This document shows positions 19,701-26,511 of a DNA stretch of 64,000 nt, one piece after another (the first letter of the stretch is position 1; each line of letters begins with the position of its first letter). The stretch spans positions 29,592 through 93,591 of the forward strand of contig CAYTUG010000005.1 in assembly GCA_964441275.1 (NCBI GenBank), given 5' to 3'. A program made the position numbers and the translations under genes. The notes below the pieces were generated by a model, which did not search any database, had not been told where the DNA came from, and saw only the letters and a list, made by a program, of their open reading frames with translations. Source of the stretch: SZUA-584 sp964441275 (lineage in GTDB: Bacteria > Bacillota > Clostridia > Christensenellales > SZUA-584).

Positions 19701-20317
19701 CCGCGGACACCGATTTTTCAGTCCCGCTGCAAACGGTAAGTGCAGAAAATGGGTTGGTGCGGTTCTCTAATCTGTTACCCGGAGAATACAATATTAAAGA
19801 AATACTGCCGCCGCAAGGCTATTATCTGACCGATACCGTAATAAATGTGTCTTTGTTGTTGGATACGCAAAACAACATGCTTGATGATTTAGAATTAGAT
19901 GAGCCGCTAATAAACAACAGAATAATAGGAGCAATTGAACTGCAAAAAGTAGACACAAATAACAAGCCGCTTCAAGGCGCCCGCTTCGGGCTGTATAACG
20001 GCTCTGGAGTTTTTGTTGACGAAGCTGTTTCCGACGATGAAGGCATCGTTCTGTTTAGCGATGTCCCCTACGGGACATACACTGTTAAAGAACTTGCAGC
20101 TCCTGACGGATACAGGCTTACGGGGCAGACAATATCCGTTAATGTGGTATCAGATGGCATAACTAAAGCCGTTCCGTACAATATTATAAACGTCTCTTCG
20201 AAGTTGCCCAAAACCGGCGGTTTTTGGGACACTGCTTTATTTGTTACGCTCGGAGCATTGCTTATTGTGGCAGGCAATGTTATTCTGCTTTACCGAAAAC
20301 TAAAGAATGAACAATAA
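16715..20317 (+). CDS. LPXTG-anchored surface adhesin with CnaB domains
   Basis: 1200-residue cell-wall-anchored protein. A signal peptide (MKNRLIFITLIALIITQLIL, cleavage near ANA/YADD) is followed by several repeats of Ig-like adhesin modules (about 50-860). Their recurring pattern (ITWTVTVNTGDDASLDDVVV; YIDWTITLNNNNRIIPAGST; ITWELEVNRNGREITNATIV) is that of collagen-adhesin/SdrD-type domains. Three prealbumin-like CnaB domains start near residues 877, 971 and 1070, each with an early Lys (IIQKSDENG, IMQKQDEQG, ELQKVDTNN) and a late Glu in the YxIxEVxAPxGY pattern, the pair that forms isopeptide bonds. The sorting signal is LPKTG near 1164, then a hydrophobic helix and a basic tail. AGGAGA lies 5 nt before the ATG. 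It overlaps the sortase gene by 11 bp. Confidence 0.92.
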   Translation: MKNRLIFITLIALIITQLILPFPNAYADDERNVMDLDPPLAGITGSIFKAYDNITGEEVEDYNNIPQNATILISYEFVVYDAANPADDVKSGDFFSIALPASLTDIASFDPITDRPIEIEWQGDTYTIAYLNITASGIATITFAPDVETLSDVSANFLIDGHFLEENIGNESGGSFQLHAEGTIFEIGFEQDSLPPEPIQATIEKTGDYNPAANEITWTVTVNTGDDASLDDVVVVDRLGPNQIFKSTSIDSDKVSINDDGDYVFDLGSVASTKTFFIKTTPTEEAFGAERTTKILTNETDLYVGALDKPTDTDDAQVSITTDWLRKSGTARQVDGVYYIDWTITLNNNNRIIPAGSTVTDSIPAYLELDLSTFKRNGQEPATFNDSVSFNAPAFTYTFNPEGGDIEGIQTISFTTKVADSYFQQQSQTYFFNTGTLNIGDDSYSDASGNVSVGTSLLYKSGKGYDASNQLITWELEVNRNGREITNATIVDTLGNKQILFEDFIITRRDGAITQDLTRVYTESEVNHSANQYYYNQVDKVVTIFLGDLTGDDHPYITFKTKVTDPNDFANNKSTTYRNNSAVLTGGGIMQSAITNTSQNVNSQVIAKTSTGYDYVTRILSWKIVVNQNNMVMPDAVITDTVPDGQAFIEGSFLIDSIEPGDQLELDGNNFTIHLGEISNQVVITFDTIVTDLSVFLSTNGNVVFQNDATLNSGIAGAPSVTVRGTREVLNKAIEKNLLTEYNAINGFIGWEVFINSNQVMMENACLADTLEEGLELDTESIELYYWNQDSAGNHTIGGQVPAEDFSFTYDFSTRLFLMFLPDGAQGYYMKFNTDVLAPGKYSNTISFTGSYIGSDSASSGYTVTGGDITASGSGWNGSVIIQKSDENGVPIAEPAEFELLDSMKIVKAALMTDSNGRATFNRLKLRTYYIREVKAPLGYVLDDSEIEVVLTNDTPETRNQTINVRNYMLRADIIMQKQDEQGNVLSGGLFSIYDSADTDFSVPLQTVSAENGLVRFSNLLPGEYNIKEILPPQGYYLTDTVINVSLLLDTQNNMLDDLELDEPLINNRIIGAIELQKVDTNNKPLQGARFGLYNGSGVFVDEAVSDDEGIVLFSDVPYGTYTVKELAAPDGYRLTGQTISVNVVSDGITKAVPYNIINVSSKLPKTGGFWDTALFVTLGALLIVAGNVILLYRKLKNEQ

Positions 20318-21020
20318 GCATTGTAAAGATTGCATAACAATAAAAAAATATAATATGCCGGTTTCTCATAACAACGAGAGGTTGCGTAGGCGCAAACTAT
20401 TGCCGGTTATCATTTCTGTTGTTTTAATTCTGTCCGGCGTTATAATAATTGTTTTTGCGCTTGAGGCTAAATTAAAGGAATGCGCTGTACAATCCAATCT
20501 GCGCAGCATTTATGCAAAACAGGCTAAACCGGCCGAAACAACGCCTGCAGCCGGCTTTACACCAATAATTTTACCCGGCGATAATATGGAATACGATGAG
20601 ATGGACGACAGTTTATCATCGCCGCTTAAACCCGTGTGTTTGTTGAAAATCCCAAAGATATCGCTTGATGTCGCAGTAGCGCAGGGTACAAACAATTCCG
20701 TGCTGCGTTATGCAGTAGGCCATTTTGAAGGAACGGCATTTCCGGGCGATACGGGCAACTTTTGCCTTGCGGGGCATAGAAGTTACACTTCGGGACAATT
20801 TTTTAATCGGTTGGATGAGATTGAAATTGGCGATGAGCTAATTATAGATTACTTCGACAATACTTACACCTATATCGTTTCCGATATATTTGTCGTCAGG
20901 CCGGACGATATTTGGGTTCTCGACCCTACTTCCGATTCACAGATAACGTTGGTTACATGCACTCCAATCCGCGTTTCTACGCACAGGCTTATAATAAGAG
21001 GTTTTTTACAGCCAAAATGA
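20307..21020 (+). CDS. Sortase (class D/E-like)
   Basis: 237-residue transpeptidase that cleaves LPXTG-type signals and attaches the protein to the wall. One N-terminal TM helix (about 31-52) leads to an extracellular linker and a catalytic domain from about residue 105 (LKIPKISLDVAV). The catalytic His is in CLAGHRSY, the Cys in ITLVTCTP and the Arg in STHRLIIRG. The gene overlaps the adhesin by 11 bp, so the adhesin is its likely dedicated substrate. The exact start is uncertain; a later ATG in frame (MPVSHNN) is possible. Class assignment beyond D/E would need a tree. Confidence 0.92.
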   Translation: MNNKHCKDCITIKKYNMPVSHNNERLRRRKLLPVIISVVLILSGVIIIVFALEAKLKECAVQSNLRSIYAKQAKPAETTPAAGFTPIILPGDNMEYDEMDDSLSSPLKPVCLLKIPKISLDVAVAQGTNNSVLRYAVGHFEGTAFPGDTGNFCLAGHRSYTSGQFFNRLDEIEIGDELIIDYFDNTYTYIVSDIFVVRPDDIWVLDPTSDSQITLVTCTPIRVSTHRLIIRGFLQPK

Positions 21021-21177
21021 ACACTTTTCCGTCAGGTTTTTTGTTTGTAATAATTACTTCAAATGTAAAATATCTTACCCGCCCGCTCGGGTGGCAACCG
21101 CCAACAAATTTCCTTAAACACTACACTGTCCAATATGTTTGACAAACCTACATGCCCCTTCGTGCCAAAAATCAATA

Positions 21178-21353
21178 TTTGTCGAAATCACAATCATAAA
21201 CCTTGGGTTACGGTATAAATAATACGGTATATCAGAAGGACAGAGTGTTTTTGTAAGCACCACATTTCGATGGGCTTTAAATGTTTGGAGAATTACATAT
21301 CGAGTATTGGATTAACCGGGTTTTTGTGTTAGGCAATTAAACTTGCAATTTAG
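21178..21353 (+). repeat. Dispersed repeat copy B: Spo0A-like box to IS30-end motif
   Basis: Diverged copy of 16311-16590, shortened. TTTGTCGAAA (21178-21187) opens it and CAATTAAACTTGCAATTTA (21334-21352) closes it, 25 nt before the -35 box of the padR promoter. The rest of 21021-21453 holds no gene. Confidence 0.65.
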
Positions 21354-21378
21354 ACAGATTAAAAAACAGAATTATACC

Positions 21379-21407
21379 TTGACAGGCGATGTAATCTGTA
21401 ATATTAT
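21379..21407 (+). promoter_or_regulatory. Sigma-A promoter of the padR operon
   Basis: TTGACA (21379-21384), 17 nt, TATTAT (21402-21407), followed by an AT-rich stretch. The leader to the GTG at 21454 is about 40 nt. Confidence 0.85.
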
Positions 21408-21453
21408 ATATCTAATTCAACCAACTATATCAGCTATTGAAGGGGGTGCTTTG

Positions 21454-21786
21454 GTGTCAATAACGTCTGATATTATAAGAGGGCATACCGAAACAATCAT
21501 TTTGGCACATCTGATAAAAGGTGACAGCTATGGATACGAAATAAACAAATCGATTCAACAGAAATCGCAAAATCAATATGAGTTTAAGGAGGCAACCCTC
21601 TACACTGCTTTCAAGCGGCTTGAGGAAGCCGGCAGCGTAAACTCGTATTGGGGAGATGAACTTAGCGGTGCGCGGCGAAAATATTATTCTATCACCAACT
21701 ATGGAAGGCAAACGTATGCGCGGCTTAAAGAAGAATGGCGTACAGCTAAAATAATAATTGATAATCTGATAAATATGAAAGGATGA
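21454..21786 (+). CDS. PadR-family transcriptional regulator
   Basis: 110-residue winged-helix regulator. The GTG at 21454 follows AAGGGGG by 7 nt; longer in-frame starts would lie upstream of the promoter's -10 box and can be excluded. The PadR pattern is clear: HTETIILAHLIKGDSYGYEI, FKEATLYTAFKRLEEAGSV, RRKYYSITNYGR, and a C-terminal dimerisation helix. It overlaps the next gene by an ATGA junction. Regulators of this type commonly repress their own operon with HAAS/DUF4097 membrane genes, usually in envelope stress or drug response; the effector here is unknown. Confidence 0.92.
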   Translation: MSITSDIIRGHTETIILAHLIKGDSYGYEINKSIQQKSQNQYEFKEATLYTAFKRLEEAGSVNSYWGDELSGARRKYYSITNYGRQTYARLKEEWRTAKIIIDNLINMKG

Positions 21787-21791
21787 TAAAA

Positions 21792-22439
21792 ATGAAAGAT
21801 AAACTTCGCGATTATATTGAAGAACTTTTCAAGGATGCGCCTCCAACAAAAAAGACGGTTGATATGAAAGAAGAAATTCTGCAAAATCTTAACGAAAAAT
21901 ATAAAGACCTCGTATCCGAAGGCAAAAGCGAGCAAGCGGCTTATAACATTGCCGCGGCCAGTATTGGGGATATCAGCGAACTTATAAGGGAATTAAAAGG
22001 AGCCGACGGTGCGCAGTTCGGAGCCGCAATCGAAGAAAATAAGTATATACGCCGCAGCGCACTGCTTACTGCAATCGCCGTGGGCATTTATATACTCAGT
22101 ATTGTGCCCCTGTTTTTGCTTGGCAACCATATTGGCTTAATTTTGCTGTTCGTGTTCGCCGCAATTGCAACCGCCATTCTAATTTTCAACAATATGACTA
22201 AACCGGAAAGCGTTAAAACCGCTAACACAATCGCCGAAGAATTCAAAGAATGGCGCGAATCCACCGGCGAAAAGAGAAGGGCGTATAAATCCATCAGCTC
22301 CGCTGTGTGGGCGCTTACGGTTGTTGTGTATTTTTTAATCAGCTTTACCACACATGCGTGGCACATCACATGGATTATATTTTTGGTTGCCGGCGCAATA
22401 AACAGCATCGTAAAAGCTATATTCGATTGGAAAGCTTAG
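21792..22439 (+). CDS. HAAS-domain membrane protein (permease prefix type)
   Basis: 215 residues. The N-terminal cytoplasmic helical HAAS/DUF1700-type domain (about 1-75, DYIEELFKDAPPTKKTVDMK, then YNIAAASIGDISELIREL) is followed by four TM helices in two pairs (near 85-125 and 172-212) separated by a charged loop. I take the second ATG at 21792, because AAAGGA lies 8 nt before it and would touch the first ATG. HAAS proteins are regularly found between a PadR regulator and a DUF4097 protein and are thought to signal envelope state; the mechanism is not established. Confidence 0.8.
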   Translation: MKDKLRDYIEELFKDAPPTKKTVDMKEEILQNLNEKYKDLVSEGKSEQAAYNIAAASIGDISELIRELKGADGAQFGAAIEENKYIRRSALLTAIAVGIYILSIVPLFLLGNHIGLILLFVFAAIATAILIFNNMTKPESVKTANTIAEEFKEWRESTGEKRRAYKSISSAVWALTVVVYFLISFTTHAWHITWIIFLVAGAINSIVKAIFDWKA

Positions 22440-22449
22440 GAGGGAACGT

Positions 22450-23313
22450 ATGAAAACTTCGGTATTATTGAGAATTATCATTTGGTCTATAGTCACGGTG
22501 CTGCTCGTTGCCATTTTGGTGTTTTTCGTAACCGTGAAGCCATCGTGGTTAAGTTTGCCTGAATGTTTTTGCTACTCAAACAGTGATCTGTACACAGCCG
22601 GCCCGGGCAGCGTACAAGCGCGCAGTATCAGCGAAGTAGAAATACATTGGGTTGCCGGCAGTGTTAACGTTTCAACTTATTCCGGCGACCAAATAGTGTT
22701 TAGCGAATCGGCAAACAGACAGCTTGATTTGAATGAGCAGATGCAGTATTACATTAAAAACGAAAAGCTGATAATTCAATATTGCAAGCAAATAAAATTT
22801 TTCGGCTGGACAAATTTAGAATCCCCAAAGGTCCTCGATATCAAAATCCCGGCGGCTACTGTGCTGAAAAACATTCAAGTTGAATCTGTCTCTTCTTCCG
22901 TAAATATACAAGAGGTAAGCGCAGATATCATCTCTACTGAAAGCGTATCGGGTTCAGCCTGTTTTTCTAACATTATCTGCACCCGGCTTGATTCTAAAAC
23001 TGTATCCGGTTTATTAAACGTTACCGGCGATATTGATACTGCAAATATTGTGAGCGTATCGGGCAGCATAGACTTAGCCCCCGGAAAGAATGCTAAAAGC
23101 ATTAATGCGGAAACGGTAAGCGGGGCAATCAATGTTACCCTTCCGGAAAACGACGGCTTTACAGTGCATTATTCATCATTAAGCGGCGGCTTCCGATGTT
23201 ATTTCCCCACCGTATCAACCGCCAAAAACACAGCAACCTATAAAGACGGCAAAATTCAAATTAATACCTCGACTATAAGCGGCGATACAACCGTTAAACA
23301 ACAATTTTTTTAA
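22450..23313 (+). CDS. DUF4097 beta-strand repeat protein, membrane anchored
   Basis: 287 residues with one N-terminal TM helix (about 7-29). The remainder is an extracellular right-handed beta-repeat of the DUF4097 type, in which strands of the form IxVESVSGSVNI recur (VEIHWVAGSVNVSTY, VESVSSSVNIQEV, TESVSGSACFSNI, TVSGLLNVTGDI, VSGSIDLAPG, TVSGAINVTLP, SSLSGGFRCYFP). AGGAGG stands before the ATG. It is the third gene of the padR operon; its role is unknown but probably linked to envelope sensing. Confidence 0.85.
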   Translation: MKTSVLLRIIIWSIVTVLLVAILVFFVTVKPSWLSLPECFCYSNSDLYTAGPGSVQARSISEVEIHWVAGSVNVSTYSGDQIVFSESANRQLDLNEQMQYYIKNEKLIIQYCKQIKFFGWTNLESPKVLDIKIPAATVLKNIQVESVSSSVNIQEVSADIISTESVSGSACFSNIICTRLDSKTVSGLLNVTGDIDTANIVSVSGSIDLAPGKNAKSINAETVSGAINVTLPENDGFTVHYSSLSGGFRCYFPTVSTAKNTATYKDGKIQINTSTISGDTTVKQQFF

Positions 23314-23407
23314 TTAGCTATCGCTGTTTAAGCAAAATTTTAATATTTTTGATGACAAAGAAGCGAAAACTGCCGCATCCGGTTCATCGGAACGTCGGCA
23401 GCATCGT

Positions 23408-23592
23408 TCAGTACTTGCCAAACTCCGGCTTGATGCAGTCCATGTCGATCTGTGCTTCAGTCAGAATGTTTGGAATCTCTGGACTGTCAGGCAATACCGC
23501 ATCTCCAGTTCGCAGCAGGAATCTGCAGACCATTTGGTTGAGCATCTCGGCCTGCCCCGACAGCTGTTCGTTAGCAGCGGCGGCCTCCTGCC
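23408..23592 (-). pseudogene. 3' fragment of a chemoreceptor gene
   Basis: Reads AAAANEQLSGQAEMLNQMVCRF and then a tail ending EFGKY and a stop, which is the C-terminus of a methyl-accepting chemotaxis protein. The FGKY end is shared with the complete receptor at 6719-8854. Everything upstream of the last 60 or so codons is missing and replaced near 23590 by the FtsX fragment on the other strand. Confidence 0.75.
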
Positions 23593-23886
23593 TTGGCATC
23601 GTGAACGCGTTTACTGCAAATTTGGAAGAACGCAAACGTCAGATCGGGCTGCTGCGCGCGGTAGGCGCGACAAGAAAGCAAATACGCGGCACATTCGGAC
23701 GGGAGGCGCTAATCGCGCAGGCATCTTTATACCTTTGGGAGCGCTTCTGGTATGCCTCACCGAGTGGAGCATAACGGGGCTGCTTGGCGAAAACTATACA
23801 TTCGCCCCGGATGTTTTTATTATTTTCGCGTTGGGGTTTTCGGCATACGGTTATACTATTATCAGTTGTCTGGTTGATATTTCTTA
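23592..23886 (+). pseudogene. FtsX-type ABC permease fragment, frameshifted
   Basis: The piece IVNAFTANLEERKRQIGLLR followed by AVGATRKQIRGTFGREA is the conserved start of the last FtsX/MacB permease domain. The frame is lost near 23720 and resumes in a second frame (IPLGALLVCLTEWSITGLLG ... IFALGFSAYGYTI). There is no start codon, ATPase partner or intact frame, so it is a relic. Confidence 0.75.
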
Positions 23887-24086
23887 ATATGTTAGCTCTG
23901 CATTCGCAATTTTTGAATATAACAAATAAGAAGCAAGTTTTACTTGATTCATTCGATTAGCTCAAGTACCACAAAATCTGATACATCAAGCAGATAGTTA
24001 GCAAATAAGAAACCAAAACCCGCAAAACAAATGTTGATTCCTTCAGTTACATAGACCAGCTCTTTGCTCTATGGCTTATTTGCGGC

Positions 24087-24606
24087 TTAGGTGGTACCCG
24101 CTTCCGTGCTCAGACTACCAGTATTTTTTATATCAATAATGATTTTATCTGAATTGTTACGGTATTTTTCTTTGGCGTTGATAACATCAAGGAAAAACTC
24201 CACCCTCTCAACACTTGTTATGCCGCTGGCTTCAAAATTTGTATCGACAATGCAGATGAAATCTCTCATTGCCCTTCCTGATGCAACCCTCGTATCGGAA
24301 CCAACGGTGAACGCTATTCCGTTGGCTGAAAAATCGTATGCATAAACGCTTATCTCTATGTTCATATCGTTCTCTATATACAGCTTTACCTGCGGACCGG
24401 AAAGCGAATCTATGGCATACCCGAGATAATAAACCCGAACTTCATCCTCATCATAAATGATAACCTTTGCTTAGCTTCCTCGCCCTGCGGGGCAGCCGCC
24501 GTTACCGGCGGCGTGTTCGCTCGATTGTGTGTCGGGGCGGAAACGCCGCAAGCCGCGGGGAAAGCGTGTGCAAGAGCGGCAGCTCAATCGCCACCATCAT
24601 TTTCAT
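24087..24606 (-). pseudogene. Decayed lipoprotein gene, third in the sigma operon
   Basis: Starts with ATG at 24606 behind an AAGGAG that overlaps the end of the beta-helix gene. The frame shifts at least twice. A second frame gives a lipobox-like stretch (LAHAFPAACGVSAP) and a Pro/Thr linker; a third gives the domain KVIIYDEDEVRVYYLGYAID ... GPQVKLYIENDMNIEISVYA ... FSANGIAFT, the pattern of secreted lipoproteins in which IEN marks a beta-sandwich. The end is at 24087. The decay looks recent because all three segments remain readable. The stretch 23890-24086 has only a short open peptide on the minus strand. Confidence 0.7.
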
Positions 24607-24611
24607 TCCTT

Positions 24612-26480
24612 CTACTCCTTTTGAGTATTGTTGGAGTGTCCCTTCTCTTTCTTTCTTATAACTACAAAGGCCACCCCGCAGCCGATAGCAACTATCGCCA
24701 ACCCGATAAGCACAACCCACATCCAGTTAAAACCATTCTTATTTTCGCCGTCCATTTCGCTAAAGGTAAGCCCGGATTCGTCTTCCGGCGCGATTATATC
24801 ATCGTCCGATACGGTTGCGCTGCCGTCCGGTGCTAAGATATCCTCGTCCGATGTAGCCGAAGGCGTTGGTGCTAAAGTGGGCGTCGGTACCGGCGTAGGC
24901 GTGGGTTTTTCCGCATTGACATTGATTCCGCTTATCGAAAAGAAACCTTTGTTCGAACCGTTTTTATAGTCGATTCCGGATTTGCTGCCACTTTTGCCCC
25001 ATTTTGCAGCCGCGCCGGAATTGGCGGTCAGGCCGGTTGCCGAACCTTTTGTATATGCCGGAGTTCCGCCCGGGTTGTTCCACGCACAGACCACGGCTTT
25101 ACCGCCAATTGCGGGCGAACCGCCGTCTATTTGGATAACATTACCCGCACCGGCAAGAGCTGTGCCATAGGCGAACACAAACCCGCCGCTCGCTTTGAGG
25201 GAACCCGCGCCGCTGATACTGATCGCAAACCCGCTCTTAGCGCAAACGGTACCGCCTTTTACATCCGCCGATTTCGCTTCAATGGCGTTTCCTTTTCCCG
25301 TGGCTTCCACTGTGCCGCCGGTTACATCCGCCGATAAAGTGCCGATAGTATATTTTGCCCCCGCAGCGCTCACCGTACCGCCGCTTATGGTTACAGTATA
25401 AGCCTTGATGGCGCCTCCGTCTTTGGCGCTGACAGTGCCGCCTTTTACTTGTACATCCACATCGTTTCCCAAGATAGCGTCCCCCGCCCCCGTGTTTTTG
25501 ACCCTACCTTTTCCGCTCAATCTGACGGTGGAAGTTTCGCCTCTTATATTGACGGTTCCGAGCGTGCCTTTGGACGCCGCCGTACCGCCGCTGATTTCAA
25601 CCTTGGTGCTCACACCGTCGCTGCAGACGGCATGATTATGCTCGGCTCCTATAGCCTTGATAGTACCTCCGCTTACGTTCACTGCAGTATTAGCGCTTGC
25701 GGCAGTAATATAGATTGCGCTGCCTATCAATGGCCCGTTGGATTCTATCGTTCCGCCGCTCACTTTGACAACAGAGCTTGCACCGGCAACACGGATAGCA
25801 TCTCTCATAGCTTTTACTTCGCCGCCGCTCACAGTGATAGAGACGTTCGCGCCGCCGCTGTAGATGGCATTCCCGCTTTCGCTGTTTGCCCCCACGTCCA
25901 CCAAACCGCCGCTGACCGTCATTTTAGAACCCGCACCCCCAAGGCTTATTGCTGTTGCGTTCATTCCCGTGGCGGTTACCTGTCCTCCGCTTACCGAAAC
26001 CTTAGCGTTTGCGGCTTTTGTCCTTATGGCAATTCCGTCTTTTGCCGTATTGTCCACCTTCCCGCCACTCACAATGATGGAGCAGCTGCTGATCGACGGA
26101 TTATAGATGGTGAACTTATCGCTGCTTGAGATGGCGCCGCCTTTCGCAACCTCAAAAACACCCTTGCCGCTCCCCGCCAAATTTACCAAACCATTCGCCG
26201 ATCCTGTGAGTACGGCCTTCCATATTACCTTTACATCCGCATCAATACTAAGGCTCAGCGGTTCCGTTGCGTTGGCAACAGAGCCTGTAACGGTAACGGT
26301 TTTGCCGGATTGCACTGCGGACAGACTGCCGCTGCCGCCATGGCTATATTGGTGGTTAATTTGAAAAGTTAGAGCATCGGCATTCGCCGCGTGCGCCGTA
26401 AGCGGCATAGCTATAGGCAGAGCGAGAATCAGCGCCGCCGCCAGCAAAGCCGATATGATCTTTTTTGTTATGGTTTTCAT
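24612..26480 (-). CDS. Surface protein with beta-helix repeats and C-terminal TM anchor
   Basis: 622 residues. The signal peptide (KKIISALLAAALILALPIAM, cleavage near AHA/ANA) is followed at about 130-460 by many short repeats of the form VSVSGGxVxAxG (VSVSGGQVTATG, MTVSGGLVDVG, VKVSGGTIESNG, VEISGGTAASKG, VTISGGTVSAAG), expected to fold as a right-handed beta-helix. A Pro/Thr linker (PTPTPVPTPTLAPTP) leads to a TM helix at about 585-608 and a short basic tail, so the protein is anchored in the membrane and crosses the wall. There is no LPXTG. It follows the sigma gene by 31 nt with AAGGAG at its ATG, so it is probably cotranscribed and may be a target of that factor. Confidence 0.85.
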   Translation of the reverse strand: MKTITKKIISALLAAALILALPIAMPLTAHAANADALTFQINHQYSHGGSGSLSAVQSGKTVTVTGSVANATEPLSLSIDADVKVIWKAVLTGSANGLVNLAGSGKGVFEVAKGGAISSSDKFTIYNPSISSCSIIVSGGKVDNTAKDGIAIRTKAANAKVSVSGGQVTATGMNATAISLGGAGSKMTVSGGLVDVGANSESGNAIYSGGANVSITVSGGEVKAMRDAIRVAGASSVVKVSGGTIESNGPLIGSAIYITAASANTAVNVSGGTIKAIGAEHNHAVCSDGVSTKVEISGGTAASKGTLGTVNIRGETSTVRLSGKGRVKNTGAGDAILGNDVDVQVKGGTVSAKDGGAIKAYTVTISGGTVSAAGAKYTIGTLSADVTGGTVEATGKGNAIEAKSADVKGGTVCAKSGFAISISGAGSLKASGGFVFAYGTALAGAGNVIQIDGGSPAIGGKAVVCAWNNPGGTPAYTKGSATGLTANSGAAAKWGKSGSKSGIDYKNGSNKGFFSISGINVNAEKPTPTPVPTPTLAPTPSATSDEDILAPDGSATVSDDDIIAPEDESGLTFSEMDGENKNGFNWMWVVLIGLAIVAIGCGVAFVVIRKKEKGHSNNTQKE

Positions 26481-26511
26481 GTTTTTTTCTCCTTATAATA
26501 ATAGAGTGCGA

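Noticed and set aside
23940..24060. Short open peptide on the minus strand (GINICFAGFGFLFANYLLDV)
   Set aside because: About 36 codons after a stop, with no start or ribosome site; possibly part of a relic, but not supportable as a gene.
24513..26364. Several long plus-strand open frames opposite the beta-helix gene
   Set aside because: They are antisense shadows of a repetitive, GC-richer coding sequence, have no ribosome sites and resemble no family.
24612..26480. DNA-level tandem repeat or CRISPR-like array inside the surface gene
   Set aside because: The SGG repeats are protein repeats of irregular spacing with diverged codons, not direct DNA repeats with spacers.
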